A DNA stretch of 64,000 nucleotides. Source: Bisporella sp. PMI_857 (lineage: Eukaryota; Ascomycota; Leotiomycetes; Helotiales; Helotiaceae). The notes under the pieces are model-generated. The model did no database searches and had not been told where the DNA came from. It saw nothing but the letters and a program-made list of their open reading frames with translations. Each line of letters begins with the position of its first letter. The stretch's first letter is position 1. Of the stretch, positions 32,354 to 44,158 are shown piece after piece. The translations under genes were made by a program, and so were the position numbers. Location of the stretch: contig JAJSPD010000011.1 in the NCBI GenBank assembly GCA_021307315.1, positions 930,001-994,000 on the forward strand. The letters are read 5' to 3'.

Positions 32354-33821
32354 CTATCCGGCCCTGCTTCCGTGGCCGTAAATACACATTGCATCCGAAC
32401 AATCGTCACCGCCCTCCCGATCCACCTTCCGGCTCTTGGAGCATCTGCCTTGCCGTGCCTGCTCCCACAGTGCATCAAACTCTTCATCCGTAAGTGACCG
32501 GTACAGATGATTGCGCAAGCACTTTGTAGTACACTTGCCACGGAGGTAGAAATAATAGCACAGAGAACATTTTTTAATCCTTTCCACAACCACCTTGTTC
32601 ACCTGCAGCGGTCTATCGATCCGACGCCCGGCGTGGTTCGTCAAAACTGGTCCCAGCCTATCCAACTGTGCCTGGGGATTGTGGCCTGCCGGCCCCCCCA
32701 AGTGTACCGACCCTGCCGTTAACAGCCGCTCAGAGTTACTGCCGCGGTCAGCAACAGCCTCTGCCACGGTCGGAGTAATAGCTCGTCCCCACGCCGGCCC
32801 CACCAAACTCGCCGACACCGCCGGCTGCGTAACATTGTTGAACACCGAACTGAATCGTGTTGTTCTCAGACCCAGATTCCTCATCTTTGCTGGAAACGGG
32901 CTTCCCTCCAACAAGGTTATACGTTCTACAACTTGTTTGTCCCCAACAAACTGCCCTAACCAAGGTGCATAGCCATCATCGTGTCCACAGGCGAGCACGA
33001 GATGTTTACACTGGAAAGTCTCCAGGAAAAATTTAATACTCTCTGTAATGTTACAGGTTTAGATTATTGTATAGATCAGGTGGAAGAACATAGTAACAGA
33101 AATTAAATAGGAGCGTACCTCGAACTTTCAGATCCGCCCGTTCCTTTCCCGGTCCGATATCTACAAAGTCGAAAAACGCCTGACGGCTACTAAATCCAGT
33201 AGCAAACGCCCTTAGTTCGTCCTTATCCCTCAACCTCCCATCACGCCGGAGCGCCGCGCCCAGCCCACTCAAGTTCGCAAATGCCCTCACCATGATGTCC
33301 ATCTCGTTTGGCTCACCCGCCAAGCCTCGTACAAACTGCTGTAACGCCGCTAGGAGGGCGTCGGCTGCATCTTCGCCACCCTTTTCACCCCTCGCGATGA
33401 ACTGGTCATGAAACTATAGAATATGTGAGCTAGGCAGGTAGGCAATCCTGAAAGAGAACTCTCTTTAACGGGGGCATGCTTACCACATAGCAATCCGCAT
33501 CTGCGTCGATTAGGGCGACGATAAACGGCCGTCGCCCCTGGCGCTCCCCCAATTCCCGGCCCTTTTTAACCTCCTGTTGGAGACGTCTTCTCGTCTCGCT
33601 TTCATTGTCCAAGTCAAGCTGTGCTTTCTTTAATATGGTCTTCGTACTATCTAGCTCCATCAGGAGCTCCTGTCATCAAGTACATCAACATGTCGTTTGC
33701 AATAGATGCGTACCAAGAACGAACCTACCTCGATCAATACCATCCCTCGGTCAACCTCTCCCGTAAGACCCGCCCGGATGCCGGCGAAACGATCACGATA
33801 GCTTTCGAGCTCCACCTCCAT
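32354..33821 (-). CDS. CCCH zinc-finger protein with N-terminal coiled coil and DxD domain
   Basis: Four exons: 33821-33729, 33669-33484, 33413-33119 and about 33039-32354; the first three introns found are 59, 70 and 79 bp. Coiled coil first (SYRDRF…, ETRRRLQQEVKKG), then FIVALIDADADCYVF, FDFVDIGPGKERADLKVR and ACGHDDGYAPWL, the hallmarks of a fungal domain (DUF7923-type as I recall) that precedes CCCH fingers. The C-terminus has CSLCYYFYLRGKCTTKCLRNH and a second CSDAMCIYGH finger. About 419 aa. A putative RNA-binding protein. Splicing into exon 4 is awkward: the family-like reading FFLETFQCK (33032-33006) and the downstream reading are in different frames, so either the acceptor at 33040 is used or there is a 1-bp indel near 33005. 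Confidence 0.8.
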
Positions 33822-36194
33822 TGTAAAGTGGGCCAGAAAGTCTCCTCGGTGTGAAGAAGGCTTCCGCTGGGTTGTCGACGAAGGGTAGTCGGCGGCGCAT
33901 GAGCCGTTCTCGAAGATTCAATGGGGCCTCAGACCATAACACTCAATCGAGCTCTGGCATTGGACCTATTCGACCGCGATATATCCCCAGCTCTACGATA
34001 CCGTATGGTAGCGTCTGCCGCAGGCCGACGACCAAGATTCCGTGGGGTTGTCGACGAAGTGTAGTGAGGTCGTGCAAAGGTTATGTGATGAGATAGAAGT
34101 GAAGGTTGGATCGATGTTGGATTGATGTTGGATCGATGTGGGTGCTCACACGGCTCGCGGCATGTTGTTGTTGCGCAAAATTAGCCAATCGCCGGCCAGC
34201 CACCGCAGGTGGTCATGGCGGATGGAGCGAGTCCCATGTGCAGTTTGAGCCATAACCGCTAGATCAGTTATCTATCAATGAGGGCCATAAGTCACTATCT
34301 GGGCACGCGGGCTGCTCAAATGCCAAAATGGATGACAATCAAGGAGCGAGAATATGGCCGTATGTTGGAGCTCCTGATTCGGTAGTATCTAGCAAGCTGG
34401 TGGCACGTGCTACATGCCCTGGAAATTTTGTGTACCGATTTCCGCCAAGCCAGCACCACTCCTCTGGGCTTGGGTAAACATTGACATCATGGGAAGCCAA
34501 AAGCTATAGAAATCGGCCATTCAAAATCAGAACAGATATCAATGCGGAAAATTGCCGAGCACGCAACTAGAGCCGGCTCGGTGGATCTCAACCAGAACTA
34601 CACTTTGCCCAGCACGCACTTACTTCTGGCTATGGTTAGTGTGGAATGTGTCATCCCGGTATTCTGTTATCATACTTATATCACTCAATTCTCGTTGTTA
34701 ATGTCCGAGATCCCTGCTCGGTCGATAGATAGGCGGCTAAATCGCGAATTGATTTGTAGAGCTGTCGAAAAGTGCTCCGAGATGTATCCAGAGGCAGATT
34801 TAGATGCGTGTGAGCAATAGAACAAAAGAATTGATATTGCGGGAGGCCTCATTAGATGTACGTCATCCTGGCTCAAAACCCCACTACTGAGGACAAATTT
34901 TAGCGGAGATGCTAGGCGGCCACAGAAATGGTAAGGGTCACGATTATGGCAGAGACACAACCTCGAAAGAAGATCCCTACAGAGAAAATGGTATTTGAGA
35001 GGATTGAGGGGGTGTATTTGTGGTTGTATTACATGGAGGTCCTCCCGAGCTAAAGCTAGATACAGGTAAGCCCTAAAGGCGTAGTTTTACCCCACTTTGA
35101 TCCCGTGATATCCTTGTGACTTACTCCCACTGAGTGTGTTGTGGCGGGTATTGGCTAAGGCTGCGGACCCTGAAATTATGACCCCATTCTTGTGGCCAAC
35201 GGTCGCGCTTAGCAAAGTGCCCAGATGCATCAAAGATAACAAGGCTCTACAATTTCGTAAACCCATTCCGGAGGCCAAGAGTTCGGGATTCCGATGCTGT
35301 AAGTTTTGGCAGGTAATAAATGCCATCGCCAAGAAGCCTCCCAACTTTCCAATCCCGGTCTGTCCGTTTTATTTCTTAGACTAATACATTGCAGGGGCAG
35401 GATGCGGAAGGTGTTTGTTTGGATTACCCCACAAACCTGAGTCGTGGGTCGAGATTTTACTATACGTTCCGTTCTCAACTTTCGAAGTGGAGTTTATCTG
35501 ATCTGACAACGGCAACTGCAAAGCGGTCAACTTGGTTGCTCGCGTGAACTGGCGGCCACTGACTGACGAGCACTCCAGTATTCTACATCATCTTGGTAGC
35601 AGTGATTGCTTCTCGCCCACTCAAACACAACTAAGTTCGATTGTTTATGACGTGGAAACACAAAACATGCCTTGCCAGGGGATACTTTTCTTGTCTTTCT
35701 ACCTCTCAACAGTAGGCGCGACCTGGGTTCCTCTGGTGAGTTATTACCATAAACTTTATGCGCCTTGCGTAGTTAGGACCAATCCGTTGTCTATTACGGC
35801 AAGAGGATATTGCTCTCCTTGGCCCCCCCCATTACCAACGCTGTCTCTTTTATCAAGAGTGGAACTAATATAAAAGATGGCATGCAATGCGGCCTCGCTC
35901 CAAACCCACTCCACTATATCCGGAAGCTAGACTAGATACCTCACTGACTCTCCGGTTAAGATTCTGATCGATATGTACTTGATCGATCCAACCGTTCGGA
36001 GAACCCCAACGTTATATCGAGCGTTGAATATTACTCGCCCTAGATTGTCATATAGTGAGGTAGCCCCAAGTTAACGTCTCCCCATTGCATGATGAGCCGG
36101 CCCGAACAAGGTCATGGAAGATGATATAATCCAGCTACTCCTCGGGATAGTTCTCATCTTAAGCACCCTCAGCACAAAGATTACATGCTCCACA
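33822..36194. other. Long gap with small direct repeats
   Basis: No gene supported. A GTTGTCGACGAAG-containing repeat occurs at 33862-33883 and 34039-34058, and an 11-bp unit (TTGGATCGATG) is repeated three times at 34105-34137. Open frames at 35136-35384 and 35532-35873 have no recognisable domain. Confidence 0.4.
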
Positions 36195-37856
36195 ATGAGA
36201 ACTCACAGGATCGCCTCTGGAATCTTCCTCGCCGCTCTGGTGTTTATCAACACGCCTTTTGCCCATGGGCTTGCCGACGAAGTCTTTGCGGCTATCGATG
36301 AGCGTAATAACGGTTTGAGGACAGTCAATAGAGAAGTGCGTTTCTATTGCCATCTCTATGTTCAGCTTTAGCAACTGACAATTCGGCATCAAGATCTTTG
36401 AGAACCCAGAAATTGCGTACCAAGAAGTCCATGCGCACGAAGTTCTCACCGATTTCCTTGAGACGCAGGGCTTCAACGTGACTCGCAGTGCACATAACAT
36501 TAGCACTGCGTTTAGGGCCGAATTCTCTAATGGTGAGGGCCGCACCATCTCCTTCAACTCGGAATACGATGCCCTCCCGGGGTTGGGTCATGCCTGCGGT
36601 CACAACCTCATTGCCACCGTGGGTGTTGCTGCTGCAATTGGTGTAAAGGAGGCCTTAGAGAACCTTGGAGTCACTGGTAAAGTCGTGTACGGACATATTC
36701 TCGTTAACCAGCTGAATAAAGAGCAAGCTGACTAGATTGGCAGCCTCCTCGGAACGCCCGCGGAAGAAGGCCTTGGCGGCAAGGTCAAGCTGCTAGAAGC
36801 CGGAGCCTATGATGGACTTGACTGCAGCTTGATGGCCCACCCTGGAAATGCCAACTATGGCTCGTACGGCAAGACCCTCGCTTCATGGAGAGCTAATGTA
36901 ACTTGGAAAGGAGGTAACCTCATCTATTTTTGCTTAACTCGGTGTGATTGTGGTCAAAGACGGGAACTATGGCTTACTCTATTATAGTTGCCGCGCATGC
37001 TGCCGCAGCTCCTTTCGCAGGGAAGAATGCGCTGGATGGATTTGTTGCTGCCTATGGAATGGCCGGATTATACCGTCAGCAGCTCATGGCCAGTGATAGA
37101 ATTCACCACGTTGTCAAAGGGGATAACAGCTTAGTGGCGAATGTTATTCCTGAGAAGATTGACAGCGAATGGGGTGTTAGAGGCTCTACGAGGCAAGTTC
37201 TACCCTATCCATGCCTGACACGGACTTAGGAGCTTACCCGCCTATCTTCACAGACCACGACGTGACACTGTCATTAACCAGGTTAAGTCAATCTTGCTTG
37301 CGTCCGGAAACGCGACTGCCACCAACGTCACTATCACTCAAACACAAGATTACTGGGACCAAAACCCCAGCTTCATGCTGGCAAGTACGTATTACAATTA
37401 CTTAATGGAGTACTTCGACCCGTCCAAGAACACCACAACCGCGGACTTCGCTATTAGTACACCAGAGGAAGAGCGCGAAACTGGAGGAGCTTCTGCCTCG
37501 TCCGATCAGGTAAGTGAAAATTTGCGTGACGAAGTGGTTCATTCCACTTATCAGTTTAAATAGGGTAATGTGTCTTGGTTTGTTCCTGCCATCCAGGTTG
37601 GCTTTCCCATCGGTGGAAGCGCCCCAGTGCACAACCAAGGCTTCAGAGACGTTGCTGGAACAGTGAGTGACCTTAATAACGGCCGAGGTTTACACAAGGA
37701 GACTGCTAACAGACCTGCAAGGACTTTGCTCACGAACAAGCTATCAAGGCGGCCAAAGTGCTGGCATTGACCGGCCTCGAAATCCTGCAAAACGAGACTT
37801 ATAGCAAGGCAGTACGGGCAGAATGGGAGGAAATGATAGCTGAAATTGCATTGTAA
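36195..37856 (+). CDS. Secreted M20D-type metallo-amidohydrolase/peptidase
   Basis: Seven exons, phase-consistent throughout: 36195-36335, 36394-36686, 36744-36913, 36988-37192, 37254-37509, 37564-37662 and 37713-37856; 435 aa. The fourth intron is GC-AG (AG|GCAAGT). The start at 36195 gives a clean signal peptide (SGIFLAALVFINTPFAHG), so it is probably secreted. Family motifs: EIFENPEIAYQEVHAHE, EYDALPGLGHACGHNL (metal-binding Cys and His), LLGTPAEEGLGGK (catalytic and metal Glu), MAHPG and AAHAAAAPFAG. Matches the peptidase M20D / amidohydrolase (PM20D2/AbgB-like) pattern, hydrolysing amide bonds of N-acyl or dipeptide substrates with a two-metal site. Appears intact. Neighbours are unrelated. 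Confidence 0.9.
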
Positions 37857-38692
37857 GCACAGCAGATTAGTAATTGCTAATACCCGCCTGTTGCCCGGTG
37901 CAAAACTTATGCCTTTGTGAACTTTGCGACAAAGTGTCTAGATAGCCTACACATTCCTATTCATTCACCAATAAGTACATAGATAATTCAATACCCCTTA
38001 GGTGATACCACCTTGGTAGATTTGGAAATTATATCCACTATCTTTTGCAGACATTGGGACAATTCTGCTTTCCAAATTCACGCAGCACATGATCGCACTC
38101 TCCTCTAGCTCATCCATAGCAAGAACAAGCTTATTCTATTGGTAGCGGAAGGATATTCTATCTCCTGCTATACTACCTGACTTTAGTGGAGCTATGTGAT
38201 TTTGAAATTAAGTAACCGGAGATGGGTTAGCCACGCGGCGGCGGGTTACGTTATAAATATTTGTTTGCTGTAAACCAAGCTGTACAGCATCTATACTCCT
38301 TGTCTTCCGCTTTCCTTCACCGCCTCTCGGCTTATCGTGAGTTTCTGCTAAGTCCGTTCCTTGGACGAGGCTGATAAGAATATTCACCCGCTTATGCTCA
38401 TCAGGACGCAGCGAGTCACTGTCCCGATGTTTTAACATCGGCTGCCAGTACCGGGAGCTAGGTTACGAAGAGAGGAAAGCGCACTCGAGACTGCAGAGCG
38501 AATGCTGTTTGCTCTGGTTGGGTGTCTGCATCCGGGCGACAAAGGCGATGCTGACCCTGATGGGGCGCACTCATGGCATGAATGCATTGCGGAATAGCGC
38601 GGTGTTTTCATCTCGAAGTTCGATAAGCAGGAAATCATCACGGGGGTGCGAAGGATTTGCAAAGATATCAGATGAATTATGGCCCAGCTCTC
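37857..38692. other. Gap, no gene seen
   Basis: 3' flanks of two converging genes. Short frames at 38208-38438 and 38432-38662 show no domain. Confidence 0.4.
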
Positions 38693-41660
38693 TCAAACAA
38701 CAGAGATAGTCTTCCACTCCAATCCTTCAAACCACTTCCTTCCACTCTGCTCGCTCATCCGAAAAATTCCAAGCCGGCGGTATTCATCGCGAAAGTCTCC
38801 AGTTGGCTGTGCCAGCAAACCAGCAAGCCAGAAATGCCTTTTGTTTTCAAGGCCTATTATCGCTTCTTCATAGTACATAACAGGAAGACAGATAGCATCC
38901 CTCGGGAAAGTTTCCGTCATCGTATCTGGAAAGAACTCGGCTGGGCTGGCACGATCCGACAGCTCATCTGTGAGGATTAATCGAAAGCCACTTCCCTGCT
39001 TCTCATATCTCAGGATTCTTGCGGTAGGAGCCGAAATGTCAAAAGAACCGTCTTTGATTTGACCGGTTGATCCTCGCTTCCCATCAATGCCAAGTGTCCA
39101 TATCCTGTGGATGGTTGACGCCGGAGTCACCCTTTTTTGACGCTTCGATATAAAGCTAACTCTGCCATTAACTGACGCCCATGACCATGATGGTGCTCGG
39201 TAGGTGAGGGACGGACTCTGTTGCGGAACTTCAAGACAATATAGGAGATCTCGTGCGAAACTTTTACCCCATAGGCCAGCGTAATACTGGTCTTTTGTTC
39301 GCCCTTGAACTTCCTTGGCTAAGCTGGATATAGCAACTAATTTGTCCTCCGGCCTTGTGAGGTTGGCATCCGTATAAAGCTCCACAATCTCCCCCCAGTG
39401 TTTATCCAATGGAGTCAAGGCCACACCGTCCAATAGACGGACAGGCTTCGAGTCCTCTAAATCCGAATCATTTTCGTATATAGGTATGTTTTGGGTGGAA
39501 ATTTTCGGTTCCGGTTGTGGCCATGCCTCGCATGCCTTTGCTGATTGGCATTCCCAGAAGACTTGGCTTTGAGTAAAGTGCAGAACCCTGGTGGATAGTA
39601 AACGCTCCTGAAGAGTCCAGGCTCGCCGGCTTAAGGGACTAGCGTCAACTTCAGTCGCCCAGAGATCTGTCTGGAGGGTCTTAATAATTATGTCCGATTC
39701 CATTTCATCTTGGACGAACTCTCGTTGCCATTGATAACGGTGAGGTTGATTGTATCGGTGACAAGGAACCACTTGTTCCAAATTTTGTGCTATTTCCTTT
39801 CGGAGAACTTCCTCTTGTTGTATCTCCAAAGATAGGAGAGATACGTCAGCCATGGGAATGAAGTTAGATTTGCAGAGATCGCCTGGGAGAGTGTGTTGAC
39901 CAAATAAACTCGTTATCGTTCTGGAGTTTCGGGAACAGCTCCTTGTTCGCCAGTCGCGAAGACGCGTCAGAATAGTCAAGACTTCTCCTTCAATCTTCTC
40001 TTCTCCAGGAAGATATACATTTCCCTCGTTCTGCGAAGAAGGGGTCAAATTTTTCATCCACCGATGGAGAATTTGATCCACCTGGGCATCTTCGTTATTC
40101 ATGTCGTGGCCCTCTTCTCTTAGACACTGGATTTCCCTCAGTTTGGCATAGAAGCTGCGAAGCAGCTTTGACTTGGGATTATCACCGATGCCCTGTCGTA
40201 ACAATAGCTCTAGGCCTGTCTCTTCTGGAGTAAGCATAGATATCGTCGTCATCGGCATGAACCTGTCATCTTCATCCTCGAGAAGTCGATTTGGCCGTTT
40301 TATGTCGATATTTATCGAGGTAGATGCTACTTGAGCTTCTAATCCTTCAACTGTAAGATCGGTAGTCGCTGAGTTTATATGAATTTCCGCCTTTGTTCGT
40401 GTTTGGCTATCACACTCGAGTTTTGGCCGGCGATAACTTGAAGTTGTTGTTATGCTACGCCTTTGGGGAAACCTCACCTCAAGGGGCGGATGCTCAGCAA
40501 AGCATCCTACTTTTCCAGAAGATGCTTGGGAAGCAGAAATTGTGAGGTATGCGAACGTATATATGTCGCCCATACAGGACGACTCATTAAGCCAATCGCT
40601 TGCGTCGTCCACGTCTTGAAGGATACATAAGGCATCAATCCAGAGATATTCGATTCCAAGGTGACGTGTGATTTTGATCGCGTCTTGGTTAGATTGGGGA
40701 AGAAGATTGAAGGGAATCTCTTCGCAAAGAGAAGCCTGCGATGCTTTTGTCAAAATCACCTCCGGCGACTTACTCCAGCGATAGCTGAGAGCGACGTATT
40801 GAACAAATTTGGTTGGGTCCTTCGGAATCCACAGATGCAGTTTTTTGGCTCCACCTCTGGTACCAACATGTATGAGACGCGTTGGAAGTTTTCGGCCTCG
40901 ATTTCTAGAACGAGCGCATCTGGAATGGCTTAAATTGCATTTGCGAATCCATGAAGCCGCTAGTGCAAGTGTTTCCATTGACCCAGTATTGGTGGACTCG
41001 ACATGGCTATTAGTCAGATAGAAAGGGATGCCTTCACGTGTTTATTTAGTTATAGAGTTGCGAAGTCAGAGGGTAGTGTATATACTCACGAGGCTTCTGC
41101 ATTATCTGAAGCTTTGCCATCGGAAGAAGTTCCTGTCCAACCTCAAGCCAAATTGACAATATCGCTTCCTCAGTTGCCATTATCCGTTTGGAGTTTTTTG
41201 TGCTCTTCAACTGATAGACGAATGATATCGAATTGTTCTCTTGGTGGTTATTCTTCTTGAGTAGTGCTCCGACAAGGGAAGCAGAGATGTTACTAAATAT
41301 CATCTTACATATCTGGCACTCAGCGCTTGGAACGTGGGACTCTCCGGACTTAAGGCCATTACTTCCTATCGGAACTTTCCACCAGAGACGAGGTGTAAAG
41401 AGGTCTTTGGCATCTTCATAGATTTCTATTTTCGGTTTTTCATTCGATCCCTCCTTAAGGCCAGTCCTCCCCCGCCGTAGCTTGTGTACCTCTTTGAATT
41501 TGTTCCATTCTCTCTCTTCCTCTTTTTCTTGCTCGTCGTGAGTCTGAAGCGATGGCGCATTGGGAGTCCTCGAAATACCCCCGAGGCTCTTTTGAGGAGG
41601 ATTATATCGTTCCACTTTCTGCCGCAATTCGAACAGGCTCCGACAATAATCGCAAAACAT
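38693..41660 (-). CDS. HET-domain protein with large insertion, two exons
   Basis: Exons 41660-41086 and 41006-38693 (phase 2; intron GTATAT...TAATAG, 79 bp), 962 aa. The better-looking donor GTGAGT at 41089 gives a wrong frame. The N-terminus has CDYC and CQIC cysteine pairs and a charged helix. LALAASWIRKC...H..C precedes the HET core: YVALSYRWSKSP (about residue 262), IEYLWIDALCILQD and AYLTISAS. A long insert of about 220 residues, partly charged and probably disordered, separates this from SRRAWTLQERLLSTRVLHF. The end has APSWSWASVNG. Predicted incompatibility effector. The first canonical Trp-Gly of the HET core is WS here. Confidence 0.88.
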
Positions 41661-41858
41661 GACTAGCGAAAGTATACCGGATCTCGATTCTGTGAGGTTG
41701 TTCAGATTTCCAGACAATTTTAAGGCAGTTGTCCATACTAGGCGTGCATGCACTGCCACTGGCTGCGGCTTGCCGATTAGGCTATTTAACCCCGCTTAGA
41801 AATATCTTCACCAAATCGGCCACTTATGTGGCGTTTGTAGTCAGTAAACCATCAATAA

Positions 41859-42029
41859 TGTCACGGCTGCACTGTGTATGCACAAACACAGTAAGCAACA
41901 GTAGTATAATAGTAAAATTTAAAGCTAAAAAGGAAAAAGAGTCTCAAGGAAAGCGGGTATTATATACATGAGAGGCCCTGGGAGCTTGGCTACAGTAAGT
42001 CGCGTGCTCTTCAGTGACGGCACGTGACA
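41859..42029. repeat. LTR-like remnant (TGTCACGGC...GGCACGTGACA)
   Basis: Starts TGTCACGGC and ends in GACGGCACGTGACA. Internal homology to 30292 (GTAAGCAACAGTAGTATAAT, CTCAAGGAAAGCGG, ATTATATACATG). No target duplication found across 41854-41858 and 42030-42034, so it is probably one end of a larger, degraded element. Confidence 0.55.
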
Positions 42030-42165
42030 ACTTGAATAAACTTAAAATAAAAGTCCAGGCTAAATTAGCTTGGCTGGATTTATTAAAAAAAACTATTAGT
42101 AATATAACCGAGCTTTCAATCATAATCGATAATAAACAGTATAACCTTCGCTAAAAGCAAAAATC

Positions 42166-42363
42166 TGTAACAACTCAAGGCGAACAGGGATCTCGATCCG
42201 TGGATCAGGTAGAAAGACTCAAAAGTATAAACGGCTATCAATTGTTATAACAAAGAGAACAAGCTACAAAAAAAAATAAGGCAACACTTTATATACAGGA
42301 GACTGGCCAGGGGCCAGTGTAAGTCCTTGGGGCTCCAAGCGAGATACGGCCAAGGCCGTGACA
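42166..42363. repeat. Second LTR-like remnant
   Basis: TGTAACAACTCAAGGCGAAC to GGCCAAGGCCGTGACA, with a TTTATATACAGG box. Similar in length and layout to the block at 41859 but clearly diverged. The 136 bases between the two blocks are AT-rich, without recognisable coding sequence. Confidence 0.45.
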
Positions 42364-43063
42364 AATTCTTTAAAACTGTAAATAAAAGCATGTTGTGAAA
42401 TAGCAATAAATCGAGTTTCAAACAATTTCTAGCGAGAAACATTGTAGTTTCGCTGTCGGTGTAGAATTGCTAATTTATTATGTCGAATTAGTATTGCTTT
42501 CTGCTGTTTTATACCGTTGAAAAGTACAAAATATTGGAAACTTGACATTGGTTCTCGGATTAAAAACATGTACAAGACCGTTGGTAGCTATTTGTATGTA
42601 GTTGTGATTATGTGGCCAGCACCTGAAGCAGTGGGACCTCGATCTCACTCAACTCCGTAGAACTAGAGCTGCAGAATCAACAACGAATACCAGAACCACA
42701 CCTGCAAGAGCGTAGTCAATAGCTACTATGCCTTTTGCTACGTGGTAGGTATTCCAACAAAGACTTCTAGACATTTTCGCAAAAAGGTTTGGAGGCAAGC
42801 TACCACAAGAGTTACTGGTAAACAACAAAAAAAAGGTATAATAAAGATCGGCGAACCCTTAGCTATACATAAATGACACGAAAAAACTCCAAGAACGCCG
42901 TTTCACCGCTAACCCCGAAAATGAGCTGATGATTCCTCCTTAACCCCTAAAATCCCAATAATGCTTTTGTGTAACCCCAAAGCCTTTTTAAACACCCAGG
43001 AAACAGTTCCCTTTTTTTTTAAATAGAAAAGGAAAATCGCCAAACAGATTTCTGTTGCGCAGC
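42364..43063. other. AT-rich gap
   Basis: Stop-dense. A patch at about 42610-42760 is less AT-rich but shows no domain on either strand. Probably degraded mobile-element sequence. Confidence 0.4.
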
Positions 43064-44158
43064 TTAAGCATCCGCGAGGTCATCCTTGGCCAGACGGGTA
43101 AAGTATTTTGCGTCCGCGACTAGGACGGCGATTTCCCCTGGCAGGCGGTAGTCCCTAGAAAGAAGATGCAAAGTTAGCAATATGTTTCCATTCACTCTGG
43201 GGGGAGCTTTCCGTGACGTACTGGTTCGAGGACTCGATGTCAGCGAAATATTGCAATGCCTCGACGACTTTCTTGCTGGCGTCTTGCACCGCTTTCTTGG
43301 CAGTGGCTCTCGGGGCCTTCTTCTTTTCGAGCTTGTCCTGTACGGACTTGATCTCCTGCTTGATTGAGCCACCTATTCAAGGAGGACAAGCCAATGGTTA
43401 GAAAAGTTCGTACATCGCTGAAGAGCATAGACATTGGGGCGTAACATGAGCCGGGCAAGACTTACCCTCGCTTTCCTTGGCTGCCGGCTTCTTGTCATTG
43501 CTTCCCTTGGCTCCGGGCTTCAGTCCACACTTCTGCTTGTACTTCTTCTCGAGCTCATCGATTTGCTTGTCAAGAGCATCAAATTCGTCATCGACCTTGT
43601 TAAGCGTGGCCAATTCCTTGTTCAGGGTATCCATCTGGCGCCGCAGCAGGTCGACCATGTTCTTGAAATTGTCCCGCACCTGTAGCGTAGAGCCTCCCTC
43701 GGGCTTCTCCGGGGCAGGGCTGGCATCTGGTTTCTTCGCAGCGTCTGGGCCGGGTTTGGCACCTCCGTTTGGTCCCTTCTTCTCGGCCTCCTTGGGGATT
43801 TTCTTCTGGGCTAGGATCTTCTTCGTTGCTACCTTGTCCTTCTTTCGGTTCTCACGTCCTGTATCGTGTTAGATAACGCATTAGAATGAGGATGGGGTGA
43901 TTTGGGGAAAAGAAGTGAAGTACCTTTGGTGTCCTTCTTGATTGGCACGCATTCGCCGTTGTTAGCAGGATCAGTTTTCTCTTCTGGCTTGGAGCCTTTG
44001 GGGCTATCTGAGGGCCGTGCGGGTGCATTTGTCTCTGATAGCTTGGAAGCGCTTGGTGCTGGATTATTGGCAGGTGTTTTTTCCTTTTGTGGCAATGCTG
44101 CTCCATTGACTGAAGCTAAACCCGCAATGAGCAGGAGAATAGGCAATGAAATCTGCAT
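43064..44158 (-). CDS. Secreted lysine-rich coiled-coil protein
   Basis: Four exons, phase-consistent: 44158-43924, 43858-43466, 43372-43222 and 43154-43064; introns 65, 93, 67 bp; 289 aa. Starts with a signal peptide (MQISLPILLLIAGLASVNGA). The mature protein is very rich in Lys, Pro, Ala and Glu: repeated KKP/KPGA/EKPEG segments, a central helix with heptad character (LLRRQMDTLNKELATLNKV, DALDKQIDELEKKYKQ) and a C-terminal helical segment (VQDASKKVVEALQYFADIE). Only two cysteines. I know no named family. The combination (short, secreted, low complexity) would fit an effector-like or cell-wall-associated protein, but that is a guess. Confidence 0.8.

Noticed and set aside
41086..41089. GTGAGT donor for the second HET gene
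   Set aside because: Better consensus but gives phase 1, which leads to a stop after the acceptor; the GTATAT donor four bases on keeps the frame.
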